A DNA stretch of 31,327 nt from Gnetum montanum (GCA_015680685.1 MNCI01027046.1:159405-190731); one strand, 5' to 3'. Positions 1 through 9,135 are shown, counted from the stretch's first letter. Numbers and translations are program-made. The notes: generated by a model not told the origin, from the letters alone.

Positions 1-2
1 CT

Positions 3-1022
3 TTCAATAATACATTCCCGAACATTCTCTCAAAAAAAAAAAAGTAGCCCCAAGCCCCAACTAACAAAATCGTCAATTTTGGCACCACCTCACCTACATT
101 GATAAGGGCTACCTCAAGATCCAACTTTCAGCGCAAGGACCGCTCAAAGTGTACACCACTGCCGGTGCAACCCTCTGAACTACTACAGAAATTCCTAAAA
201 GCTAGGCAAATCCAACACAAACACGTATCAAAAATTGCTCACCAAAAACATGATAGGTACTACGAACTACTAAGGAACCCTGCTTTAGTAGTACCAAACG
301 AGCCCCCAATTCCACAACACTTCAAGCTGGACCAATACTGTCATTACCACCAATTGGCTGGTCATAGTACAAACAACTGTCGTTCTTTGCAAGATGACCT
401 GCAGAGAATGATAGAACGTGGCCAACTGACGATCAACATGGTGAGTCAATCCAACACAGATGATGCCTCCTATGTCATAAATTCCATTAGGATAGGTGGC
501 AAGTCCAAACCTGTGCAACAACCTTTTGTGATCCGTGTGCCTCCCAGCAAGGCAAAGGTACCCTCTGCCTCCACAAGCAAGAGGCCTCCCTTTTTTGTCA
601 AAGTACCACCTTGACCACCCATAGCACCCTTTATGGTCAAAGTTCCACAGCCACTGTCCGCTAAGACATTAAACTGGCATCATGCAACAACAACCACTAG
701 GCAACCTTTTGTTATCAAGATGCCACAACGAGTTGACCACACAACAACTCCGCCTAAGCCACCCTTTATCATAAGGGTGCCACAACGTGTTGGCCCCTTA
801 CCTACCCAAAACCCAACAGTGGGCAACATCTCAATCCCTCCTCCTTCAAGGGTTGACTCCACTAGCAACCCAGGTAGACCCACCAAATGGCAACGCAAGA
901 GGACAAACAAGCACCTTGTAATTCCCATGGCCGAAGCAAAGGCCACAACCACCAAACAACAACTAAACATTGGGGCCCCTACCCCCGAGCAGGCTAAGCA
1001 AACCAAGCCCAACTCCCCTTCC
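3..1022 (+). pseudogene. gag pseudogene of a Ty3/gypsy retrotransposon (5' end outside window)
   Basis: This is the C-terminal part of a capsid/nucleocapsid polyprotein. The frame starting at multiples of 3 stays open from the window edge apart from TAG at 45 and TGA at 612, and ends at TGA 1023. The segment at about 330-420 carries a zinc-knuckle-like motif (CHYHQLAGHSTNNC) followed by a helical stretch, typical of plant Ty3/gypsy gag just before the protease linker. From about 520 the protein becomes Pro/Thr/Lys-rich and repeats the motif PF-x-x-[KR]-x-P-[PQ] five times. There is no indel across the region, so decay has been by substitution only. The same frame continues into the protease. 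The start of the protein lies before the window. The gag identity is confident; the exact lineage is not. Confidence 0.85.
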
Positions 1023-1025
1023 TGA

Positions 1026-1784
1026 GAGATCTATCTTTCAAGCCATTTGGAGGAAGTCAAGGCCAACACAATGGCTAACAACAAGGACTTTGTAGCTACA
1101 CTAACATAGGTGAAGCAAGCACTCAAGCAAAAGAATACAACGTTGAGCTTGTATGACCTAGTCATGACCTCATCTACTCACTGCCAAGCATTGGCCTAGA
1201 TCTTGGCCTCCATTCCTATTACGGAGGACATCCCTGCAGATGATACATCTATCCGTGCAACAACGTTGCCCCCTACACCACAAGAATTGGGTTCAACATC
1301 TCTAGTATTCTACAATAATGCAGTCAGAGTTAACCCCAAACGAGGGGAGGTTACTACAGCTCCACTATCCATTAGCATTCGTGTTGGACAATGTACTATC
1401 TGTAGGGTACATGTTGATAATGGTGCAACAACAAATGTAGTATTGTACTCCATCATCGACAAGCTAGGACTGGCAGATGAAATCAAGCCAACCAAAACCA
1501 CATGTCTAAAATCCTTCAATGGATTATGTGCCACAATTAGGGGTACAATCAACTTAGCCTTTGTCGCAGGAGAGAAATTCCCCACTAGTGCAGATTTTAC
1601 TGTCATAGAAGAGATGCCAAGTTTTAACATGATTCTAAGCAAGCCTTGACTAGCCCAACTAAGGACCATCTCCTCTCCCATCCACCAAGAAATCCATCTT
1701 CCATATGAAGGTGGTCAAGTTATCATCCATGGTGATAACGCTTCCTCTTCAACTATCCACGACATAGACATGGCACAAGTTTAG
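1026..1784 (+). pseudogene. Retropepsin-like aspartic protease of the same Ty3/gypsy element, interrupted
   Basis: It continues in the gag frame. Stops lie at 1107 (TAG), 1197 (TAG), 1647 (TGA) and 1782 (TAG). The core at 1203-1646 has the retropepsin pattern: a beta-strand leading to VHVDNGATTNVV, in which D-N-G stands in the D-[ST]-G active-site position, then a second half ending in a hydrophobic FNMILSKP segment. In the family a Trp normally follows Pro here, and the TGA at 1647 replaces it. After that comes the usual conserved tail (LAQLRTISSPIHQEIHLPYE). The protease would have cut the Gag-Pol polyprotein. The Asn in the active-site triplet and the stops make this copy dead. Confidence 0.88.
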
Positions 1785-2062
1785 AAGAAGAGTTTCTTGG
1801 TGGTACACCTATAACAACCAATGCAGCGCCTAAGGCTAAAACACCCAAACGAGTGGTTGAAGCCAACAACCTCCCAAAGGATCCTAAGCCTTGCACACTC
1901 CCTAATCCATGCCTGGTTAGGAAACAACTACATGACCAAGACCTTCCCTTGGCCAAAAATGTGCTAAATGCTTGCCTAACCTTTGCCTCCACTTCCCATG
2001 CATTTTTGACTTTCATTTACATCGCACTAGCCTACGCATTTACATGTTGCCTACTTACTTAG
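1785..2062 (+). pseudogene. Protease-to-RT linker remnant, frameshifted
   Basis: After TAG 1782 the plausible coding frame shifts (open in another frame to 2062). It encodes a Pro/Lys-rich stretch followed by a hydrophobic, Thr/Ala-rich end. I see no reverse transcriptase, RNase H or integrase after it. From about 2000 the sequence turns into the non-coding AT-rich 3' part of the element. This suggests an internal deletion of pol, or a non-autonomous gag-protease element. It is a weak call, made from continuity with the protease. Confidence 0.4.
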
Positions 2063-2376
2063 ATCAGGCATTTCATTTTGTTCATATATTTGTTTTACTT
2101 TTTTATGCATCCATCCATTTAGCTTATGCATTACATCTAAAAACATAAAACTACAAAAACACATGGCCCGAAAAGACCTTAAACTAGCCTACGGCCTGGA
2201 ATGGCCTAAAACTATCACCTTTTGCATTGCTTTTTCTTTCATTCATACATTTTAACTTTGTTTACAATAGGTGTTGCTTGATGTTATTTTCTTTCTAGTT
2301 GATTTTTGCAAGATCTTGTAGGCACACAGCATGACTACGCGTATAGCATCATACCTTATACAAGTAAGGTAAACAT
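2063..2376 (+). other. Non-coding internal region of the plus-strand element
   Basis: It has no coding frame. It is T-rich with short poly-T runs. A stray copy of the repeat core found further on (AAGACCTTAAACTAGCCT) lies near 2174-2191. It is read as the internal region of the retrotransposon between the truncated pol and the repeat array. Confidence 0.4.
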
Positions 2377-2665
2377 CAGTCCACTATGACTATAAACTAG
2401 CACAGACAGTCCACTATGACTATAAACTGGCAGAGCTCATCCTTGGGTCATGACGTTAAACTAGCACAACAACTCATCCTTGGGTCATGATGTTAAACTG
2501 GCACAACATCCACTGTCTGCTACGACATTAAACTAGCATCCAACAGTCTGCTAGGACTATAAACTAGCACATCATGGTTTGTCAGGACCTCAAACTGGTG
2601 CACAGTCTACCAAGACCTTAAAATGGGTTCACAGTCTACCAGGACTTTAAACTGGCATGTAGTTG
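2377..2665 (+). repeat. Degenerate tandem repeat array, about nine units of 27-37 bp
   Basis: Successive units share a core of the form GAC-T-[TA]TAAACT[AG]GCA preceded by a CAGTC[TC]-like or TCATCCTTGGG-like spacer. Units are seen near 2377, 2407, 2436, 2473, 2510, 2544, 2576, 2603 and 2632. Two pairs of neighbours are nearly identical, which points to local duplication. The array sits in the 3' non-coding part of the retrotransposon. A closely related unit is present at about 653-686 inside the gag reading frame. Confidence 0.8.
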
Positions 2666-3600
2666 ATATGATCCAAACACTTGCCATTGCTCTGGGAGCA
2701 CTCACAGCATCATCGCCTCCCACCATTCTAGTGATTCTTTTGGCACACTTGCCATTAGTGCGGCATTCAGAACACTTGCAATATCATCGCCTTGGCACTT
2801 TCACTGGCTTTTTGAGCACTTGTGACTAGCACAACATTTTACACATTTGTAGCTTCTTCACAGTTTTTCACCCATGGCGTATTCATAGTTTTGCACTTGC
2901 AACATCTTCACATCTAACATTTGCACTTGCATTTCACATTTTGCGATTTTTGTGTCCTCTCTGAGTTGTGTTTGCAAGATGAAGCTTTGAAGGCAATCAT
3001 GCAAAGGTGCATTTCATCGTAGCAGCAAGTTATCACATAACTGGACTAGTTGAGCCACTCAAGAGTGCACATTCCCCTCATCCCTATTATAGCCTATGCA
3101 CATCTATTCATTCATCCCAATATCCTCTCATACTCCCCATACTCATGATTTCACACTCCTCTTATGCATATGCACTATGACACATATGGCATTCCCTTCA
3201 CATCAACTATAGAACCCATGCTTGATGTAACATAATTCATCCTATGGGGTGCCTCTGTTGCATAGTCAAAGCCTAGGTGGATGTAACACGAATCATCCCT
3301 AGGAAACAAAGCCCATCTTTTCAATAGCCAACTTGCAGCTAACATTCAACAATAAGCCGAACCCAAAGAAGGTTTGCCTCTCAAAAAAAAAAAAAACAAC
3401 GCTGCAGCTTCGCAATTGGCCCATCCTTGGATGAACTTTTACACTCTCATAAACACTCCAACAAGAGGTGAACATTTCAGGGGCAAGCTACTTCATGCCA
3501 TGGTCACTATCAACCATGCTAGATTTGCATCTTACATCATGATCCACTGTTTGCATTTCATTTCCACCATTTAAATTTCATCTCCCTAGCATTGCCTATA
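2666..3600 (+). mobile_element. 3' non-coding internal region upstream of LTR A
   Basis: No gene is visible. Parts of it match the region upstream of the second LTR in order. The segment with GAGTTGTGTTTGCAAGATGA (about 2962-2981) has its partner near 6534-6554, and the segment around 3225-3300 (CATCCTATGGGGTGCCTCTG) has its partner near 6775-6860. The A-run at 3384-3397 occupies the place of the long purine tract at 6940-7060 in the other copy. It is interpreted as the untranslated tail of the element up to the polypurine tract. Confidence 0.65.
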
Positions 3601-3829
3601 CCCCTTGACCCTTAGCATAACCTTATTCCCGTAACACTCTTGAGCATGGTAAAATGACATCTGATCTTGTGCTGACAAATGACGTTGGTGATATGTCTAC
3701 TGTGGTGTTTTGTAATTCTTTGTCGACGTCTCTCAGGCCACTCCTTCAGACGTCAACAAAGAGGGGCCATTGAAACACCACAAAATTTTAGGTCTCAACA
3801 TCGCAACTACAAATATGGCTAAGTGTTAT

Positions 3830-4060
3830 GTGCTATTACGTGCTGCTATGCTGCATAGCATAGCATAACGTAGCATAGCATAGCACCTTGGTACACTGCG
3901 TAGTGTACCATAGCATAGCACCATGCTACAGTGCTAGCGTAGCACCCTGCTACAGTGCTAGCGTAGCATAGCATAGAGCCTCATTACGCTATGCTATTAC
4001 GCACTGTTACACGCTGTTACATGTTGTTACGTGCTGTTACATGTTGTTACCTACCGCACT
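3830..4060 (+). repeat. Low-complexity GCATAGC / GTTACRTGCT repeats in the LTR upstream region
   Basis: Dense, imperfect repeats of GCATAGCATAGC, GCTACAGTGCTAGCGTAGCA and, from about 3990, TGTTACGTGCTGTTACATGT. They lie directly upstream of the LTR TATA box. Similar GCTATGCTA/GTAGC-rich text is scattered through the upstream part of LTR B (7550-8700), so this simple-sequence habit is a family feature. Confidence 0.75.
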
Positions 4061-4089
4061 GCCACGTAGCGCCAGATCTGCATTTTGGA

Positions 4090-4112
4090 CTAACCCTAGC
4101 CCTATAAATACC
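4090..4112 (+). promoter_or_regulatory. LTR A core promoter: telo-box-like CTAACCCTAGCCC plus TATA box
   Basis: CTAACCCTAGCCCTATAAATACC. The TATAAATA lies at 4103-4110 and the AACCCTA string abuts it. The equivalent place in LTR B reads ATAACCCTAACCCTATAAATACC. Conservation in both copies, while the surroundings diverge, supports a functional core promoter in the family. Confidence 0.7.
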
Positions 4113-4699
4113 TTTGTAGAGGAGAAGAAGAGGGGGGAGGCTTCAATTTCTTCACCGGCAAAGTAGTTGGCATTTTCATTTTTGGCATTTGGCATTTTAG
4201 CATTTTGGCACTTAGCTCCGTGGGCAAACGAGACCCAGAGCACACCACACTAATAGAGAGGAACAACTACATCACATGGTATACTATGACCACTGACCCA
4301 AGAGACATAGTTTATCACAATGAGCACTAGATTTCACAGCCCGATACCACCGAGGCTGTGATTCTAGTCCTACTGTGCCTATTGTACACTTTGTATACCT
4401 GTACCCTTTTTCAGGGTGGTGCATCCTTCTATTCAAACTCTCTCTTTGGCTGATTACAGCATTTATTTGGCATTGTCAAGCATTTAATCGTGTCTACTAC
4501 CCTGTTACACACTTTAGCACATTTCTACTGCTATGCACATTACGTTTTCTTTTATTGTTTGCAAAAGGATTATTGTACACCGATTAAGTCCCTGTCTGAT
4601 CGACTAGATTGTTCAAGGCACCTTGAATCTATTTTCTCCAGCACAACCCTCACACGGATTCAAGGTTAGGTTGTGCACCCGAAGACCTCTCGATGTTTC

Positions 4700-5365
4700 C
4701 AGCCACTGATGTTTTCTATCGCTATAATAGTGACTCGATTTGGTCTCCCCATGACTATAATCACAAACAATGGGCCACAATTTAGTAGTGCAAAAACCAA
4801 AGCCTTCTGTGAAAACTGTGGCATTAAGCATTCCTTCTCATCACCATACTGCCCACAAGCGAATGGCCAAGCAGAAGCAACAAACAAAGTCATCATCAAC
4901 CTTCTAAAGAGGATGCTTAACAATACCAAATGATAGTGGCATCAACAACTAGTCTACACACTATGGGCCTACCACACAATATGCAGAACAACAACAGGTA
5001 AAATGTCATATAGTCTTGTGTACGGATCTGAAGTAATGTTACCTCTTGAATTGTAGGTCCCATTGCTCCACATAATCCTCTCAATCTTCATTGATGAGGT
5101 TCAGAACAATGAGTTGAGAACCATCAACCTTGACTCTATAGAGGAGGAGTGCATGCAAACACTTTATCGCATCGAGTGGTACCAAGAAATGAAAAGATAA
5201 AAGCACTGTCACAATTAGCATCAACGCCCAATCAAGAAGGGGGACCTGGTCCTCAAGGTCGTTCATGAGCCTGTGGACAAATTCTCAACCAATTGGGAAG
5301 GGCCTTTCTTGGTCACTAAGGCATATGACAACAGAGCGTTCAAGCTCACTAATCTAGATGGCAAT
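4700..5365 (+). pseudogene. Integrase fragment of a Ty3/gypsy element (catalytic core end and C-terminal domain)
   Basis: The frame at about 4709-4933 has RFGLPMTIITNNGPQFSS and later YCPQANGQAEATNK. This is the retroviral-type integrase core around the second Asp and the Glu of the D,D-35-E triad. The second catalytic Asp is replaced by Asn (NNG instead of DNG); the Glu is kept. After the stop at 4931 the same frame continues with WAYHT, YSLVYGSEVMLPLE (about 5008-5055), further stops, and KKGDLVLKVVHE... NWEGPFLVTKA, the usual C-terminal chromatin-binding barrel. The N-terminal zinc domain and first Asp are absent because LTR A abuts at about 4710. It cannot be active. Confidence 0.88.
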
Positions 5366-5627
5366 GANAAGTCTAAGGTATATGATTTTTATATCTTTTT
5401 ATGTTTTATCTCCTATGCTATCGAGATGAAGGGTTGGAGAAACTAACTAACTCTAACTAATGAACTAAGTCTAAATTACCTAGCGTCAGCATCCATTCCC
5501 ACTTACCATACACACCCTGAACCGATGCAACCACAGCTACCAAACGCATAATGCACATGCTCGAAGTGGTCGTACTGAGGCACTTAACTAGGAGGAAAGG
5601 GTTGAGAGAATCTAATCTAGCCTAAGT

Positions 5628-5851
5628 GCGATGAGCAACCGATTCCTTGACTAACCGTACACATCTTGGTGCACGACTACCACTAGGATTACCAAGCGCA
5701 GATCCTAGATACACCACTGGGTTACCAAGTAGTCACACTTAGATGCTCGTAATCAAGTCGTACTCATACTGCATTGCGATGAGCAGTCGATTCCTTGACT
5801 ATCTGTACACATCCTTAGATGCTCGTAATCAATTCGTACTCATTCCGCATT
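5628..5851 (-). repeat. Internal duplication within LTR C
   Basis: Two units alternate. X holds GATTCCTTGACTA...GTACACATC (5628-5666 and 5776-5814). Y holds AGATGCTCGTAATCAA-TCGTACTCAT (about 5740-5775 and 5815-5851). In the first copy X and Y are separated by about 72 bp that itself contains two similar 10-mers (GGATTACCAAG and GGGTTACCAAG). The plus-strand LTR at the window end carries the Y and X text too, but is cut before its organisation can be compared. Confidence 0.75.
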
Positions 5852-6110
5852 CTAAGAGTTTAAGGGTGAGAGAGACAAAGCAATAAAAAACATTAAAATA
5901 AAATCCTATTTCATGCACTGCAAGGTTTATCCAAGAAGCTCGTCTTTATTACAAAACTTGTGTTCAGGTACAATGTTGCTCGAATAAAGATCTGTTCACT
6001 TTAGGACTCCTACTGTAGGCACATGGAAAATATTCTATCTCTAGAGTGATCAAACTACCAAAGTTTCCCTACTTCTAGCCCAGGATTAGGAAACAAGGGA
6101 GATCCGCCTC

Positions 6111-6121
6111 TTATTTATAGA
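6111..6121 (-). promoter_or_regulatory. TATA box of LTR C
   Basis: The minus strand reads CTATAAATAAG followed by AGGCGG. The identical context, CTATAAATAAGAGGC, is at 31010-31024 in the plus-strand copy. It lies about 20 bp downstream of the palindromic GATATC block, as expected for an LTR upstream region. Confidence 0.75.
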
Positions 6122-6134
6122 CTTGGCGGCGGAC

Positions 6135-6250
6135 CGCGATATCGTGTACGTGACATCACAGGGGACGACACAATATCGCGTACGCAATATCACAAGGGAT
6201 GCTATATCGCGACTGCCACAATATCGCGGCCTATGCGATATCGCGTCTCA
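6135..6250 (-). repeat. Cluster of GATATCGCG palindromic motifs
   Basis: At least six exact or one-off copies of GATATCGCG or its reverse complement CGCGATATC lie within 116 bp. Some have decayed at CpG (ATATCGTG, AATATCGCG). They lie just upstream of the TATA box of LTR C. The corresponding part of the LTR at the window end holds a perfect 20 bp palindrome. Confidence 0.85.
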
Positions 6251-6253
6251 ACA

Positions 6254-6929
6254 GGTAGCATGGCTCCTCGCCCTGTGGCTAAGTTTCCTAGCTCCTGCCT
6301 TTGGTGAGAACTCCTGAGCACCTGCATTGCCATCATCTCTAGCCACTTGGGTGCCCACTTCTAATGTGGCTGCTAGAGCTTTCCAACTTGCCATCATCGA
6401 TGCCTGCACTAGCCTTCCTGCTTTGGACATTGTATGTGCCTACAACTGATGTAGCACTCGAATCCTTTGCAATGCCCTTAACAAATAGGACTTTTCCCTC
6501 ATCTCACATGGTGGTTGTTTTTCTTGTTTTCTCTGTGTTGTGTTTGCAGGATGAAGCCTGGTTGGCACTATTCAAGGATGTGTTTCATCGCAGTGGCAAG
6601 ATACCACATTGCTTTGATGTGTCCACTTTGGCTCACTTAGCTACTTAAGAGTACACATCCCTACCATCCCCCTAGCCAACTAACCTCTACCTCTTGATCT
6701 TGCAATTCCCCACATCCCTTGCAAGCGTCCCCAATGCACATGAAACCTTTCTTGTAGTTACCCGTTAAACTCATGATGGACATAATGCAACTTGTCCCAT
6801 GGGGAGCCTTTGTGGACTAGTCAAAGCCCCAAACAAATGTAACACAACTTATCTCAAGAAGAAAACACCTATCCTATAGATGTGATGTGGTTGCCTCTAA
6901 GCAAATGTTGGTGCACAGTTCACCCAGCA
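6254..6929 (+). mobile_element. 3' internal region of the second plus-strand element copy
   Basis: No gene is supported. From about 6500 it matches the region upstream of LTR A (GTTGTGTTTGCAGGATGAAGC, GTTTCATCGCAG, AAGAGTACACATCCCTACCAT, CCCATGGGGAGCCTTTGTGG). The first 250 bp are only compositionally similar to 2680-2930. It is the untranslated tail of a second, diverged copy. Confidence 0.6.
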
Positions 6930-7060
6930 ACACAAAAGGAAGCAAAAGTGAAAAAGAAAAAATAAAAATAAAAGAGAGAAAGAGAAAAAAGGAAAGAACA
7001 AACAAAAGCAAAACAAAAAGAAAAAAAGAAAATAAAACAAAAAGAAAAGAAAATGGAACA
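6930..7060 (+). repeat. Long polypurine (A/G) tract before LTR B
   Basis: About 120 bp of almost pure A and G (AAAAAGAAAAAATAAAAATAA and similar). It could be read as a Lys/Glu-rich peptide, but the composition alone explains the open frame. Its position ahead of an LTR suits an expanded polypurine tract, the plus-strand priming site of reverse transcription. LTR A has a plain A-run at the matching place. Confidence 0.7.
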
Positions 7061-7972
7061 AGCCAAGTGTGCAAGTCAAATGGCATAGTTGCCATCTCAT
7101 AATTAGTCACGCCCTAGATCGACCATCTCACAAGCACTCTGATGAGAGGACGAAATCCAACAGGTAGGCCATCTCCACATACTGACTACATCACAAGCAC
7201 TCTGACGAGGGATCATGCTATGGTGACAAAGTCATTGTGGCATTGCATCCTACAGTTATCCTCTCCATCCATTATCCCTTAATCTAGCTCTTTAACCTAT
7301 TCCCTACCATACTCCATTTCCTTGACACTCTCAAGCATAGCGAAACATCGTCCAAGTGAGCACTGACAAGCGGTGTTGGTGTCATATTCATCGTGGTGTT
7401 TCATATTCTTTGTCAACATCTCTTAGGTCAATCCTCTAGATGTCAACAAAGAGGGGCCAATGAAACACCATCAATTTTGGGCTCCTACAATTCAATGGTA
7501 GACTTGTCTAAGTGTCAAAACTTGGGAAAAATTTTTCTAAGTTAGGTATCACACTGTGCAACGTAGATAGCGTAGCACACCTAAAGTCCTGATTTTTGCA
7601 AAATTTCTCCAAGTCTGCCTACTATACTCTTTAGCACAGCCAGCGTAGCACACACTTCCATGGCCAGGATGCACAAATGTCAAGCCAAAAGCAGTCAAGG
7701 GTCACTTGGGATGGACCAAACAGTTTGGCAAATTTTCTATCTCCTGGGCTGTCAAGCTCGCTACACTCTCCAGCTTGCCTAGCTTAACACATGTCCTGGT
7801 TGCCAATTCACCTAAGCACCAAGCTAGAGTCTGTCAAAAGTGCTCAAGATGAAAAAAATAGTTTGGAAAATTTTATATCTTTCGAGCTATCACACTCTGC
7901 TACACTACACAGCATAGCTAGCTTGACATAGGTTTTAGGGCCAAATTTTTCCTAAGTGTTGGACAAGGATCT

Positions 7973-8917
7973 GTCAAGCCAGCTCGACATGAAAGATGCA
8001 TTTGATGATTTTTTGACTTCCAAGGCTATCGATCCTACTACACCCCAGAGTATGGTCAGCATGTCGTGAAGAAACATTACAAATTTTATCAAAATTTATC
8101 AAAGTACTCTTGCTATGCTATGCAATGTAGACAATGTGACCAATGTAGCAAGTCAAAATCTGCAAAAATTTTACTAAGTCTTCATGCTACACTTTGCTTT
8201 GCTGTGCAACGTAGCCAGCTTGACACATGGAAAAAGACTCCAGAAGCTCTCATAACTTGACATCGTCCTTTATTTCAGCTCCAATGTCCCTCTAGTGACC
8301 AAGATCAGCAATTTGCCTTACTTTTGCAACCCCCCCTCCCCCCAATGATCCCCCAAAATTTTCCCTACGCTTGATCCTATTCGGAAGAGGGGAAAGACGT
8401 AGTCCTAGAGCATAGACTCCAAGTTGCATTTGTTTTGGCNGTCAAGCCAGCTCGACATGAAAGATGCATTTGATGATTTTCTGACTTCCAAGGCTATCGA
8501 TCCTACTACACCCCAGAGTGTGGTCAGCATGTCGTGAAGAAACATTACAAATTTTATCAAAATTTATCAAAGTACTCTTGCTATGCTCTGCTATGCTATG
8601 CAATGTAGACAACGTGACCAATGTAGCAAGTCAAAATCTGCAAAAATTTTACTAAGTCTTCATGCTACACTTTGCTCTGCTGTGCAACGTAGCCAGCTTG
8701 ACACATGGAAAAAGACTCCAGAAGCTCTCATAACTTGACATCGTCCTTCATTTTAGCTCCAATGTCCCTTTGGTGACCAAGATCAGCAATTTTCCTTACT
8801 TTTGCAACCCCCCTCCCCCCCAATGATCCCCCAAAATTTTCCCTATGCTTGATCCTATTCGGAAGAGGGGGAAGACGTAGTCCTAGAGCATAGACTCCAA
8901 GTTGCATTTGTTTTGGC
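7973..8917 (+). repeat. Tandem duplication, about 470 bp units, single N at the junction
   Basis: Unit 1 is 7973-8439 and unit 2 is 8441-8917. Both run from GTCAAGCCAGCTCGACATGA to GCATTTGTTTTGGC. I count about a dozen substitutions, small homopolymer shifts in a C-run, and one 10 bp insertion (CTATGCTCTG region) in unit 2, so identity is roughly 97%. The N at 8440 falls exactly between the units. Confidence 0.93.
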
Positions 8918-9112
8918 ATTATTTGTAGGTACATGGTGATCTCTCAGACTCTAGCACGTGCAATCCGGGTGGTGTGGTCACAGTTCAGTAGTCTTTGCGT
9001 TCCTGTTCCTATCCTATAGAGCATAACACTTTGAGTGTAACATGTTAGCATGACCTATTCATGCACATGCCACATAACACCCAAGCCACATGGCATCCAA
9101 TCTGCATCTCAC

Positions 9113-9135
9113 AATAACCCTAACCCTATAAATAC
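9113..9135 (+). promoter_or_regulatory. LTR B core promoter: telo-box-like repeats plus TATA box
   Basis: ATAACCCTAACCCTATAAATACC. Two plant-telomere-like CCCTAA units run directly into TATAAATA. The same arrangement is in LTR A. Confidence 0.7.

Larger units (their letters stand above)
3600..4710 (+). mobile_element. LTR A of the plus-strand Ty3/gypsy element
   Basis: It is recognised by ordered similarity to the longer LTR B at about 7300-9805. Both share a block with AACAAAGAGGGGCCA-TGAAACACCA (3757-3781 and 7445-7470), a telomere-repeat-like string just before a TATA box (4090-4110 and 9113-9134), a segment with GACTGTGATT or GGCTGTGATT, and a closing block from GTCCCT-TCTGATC to GATGTTTTC (4588-4710 and 9680-9806). 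Beyond GATGTTTTC the two copies differ, so the 3' edge is near 4710. The 5' edge is not resolved. No clean TG...CA ends or target duplication were seen. Confidence 0.7.
5416..6253 (-). mobile_element. LTR C, minus orientation, GATATCGCG family
   Basis: From about 5800 to 6253 it is the reverse complement of the sequence at 30945-31327, with high identity through the TATA region and beyond. On the minus strand it would start TGTTGAGACGCGATATC (6253) and end ...TCGATAGCA (5416), so it has TG...CA ends and is about 838 bp. It holds a palindrome-rich upstream part (6135-6250), a TATA box at 6111-6121, an AATAAAG at about 5983-5989, and a 3' part with internal duplications. No matching target duplication is seen at the flanks (TCCTA and GGTAG). 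It may be a solo LTR, or its ends may be slightly misplaced. Confidence 0.8.

Noticed and set aside
680-1012. 110-codon minus-strand frame
   Set aside because: Shadow of the gag frame on the plus strand.
2377-2665. CRISPR-like array
   Set aside because: Units are degenerate, spacing is irregular, 'spacers' are themselves repeated, and this is plant nuclear DNA.
4621-4676. Hairpins near the end of LTR A (GCACAACC/GGTTGTGC and CCTTGAATC/GATTCAAGG)
   Set aside because: The pairs are exact in LTR A but not maintained by matching changes in LTR B, so no conserved structure is supported.
6887-7102. Lys/Glu-rich 71-codon open frame (and Phe/Leu-rich frames opposite)
   Set aside because: Explained by the A/G tract; no protein-like variation.
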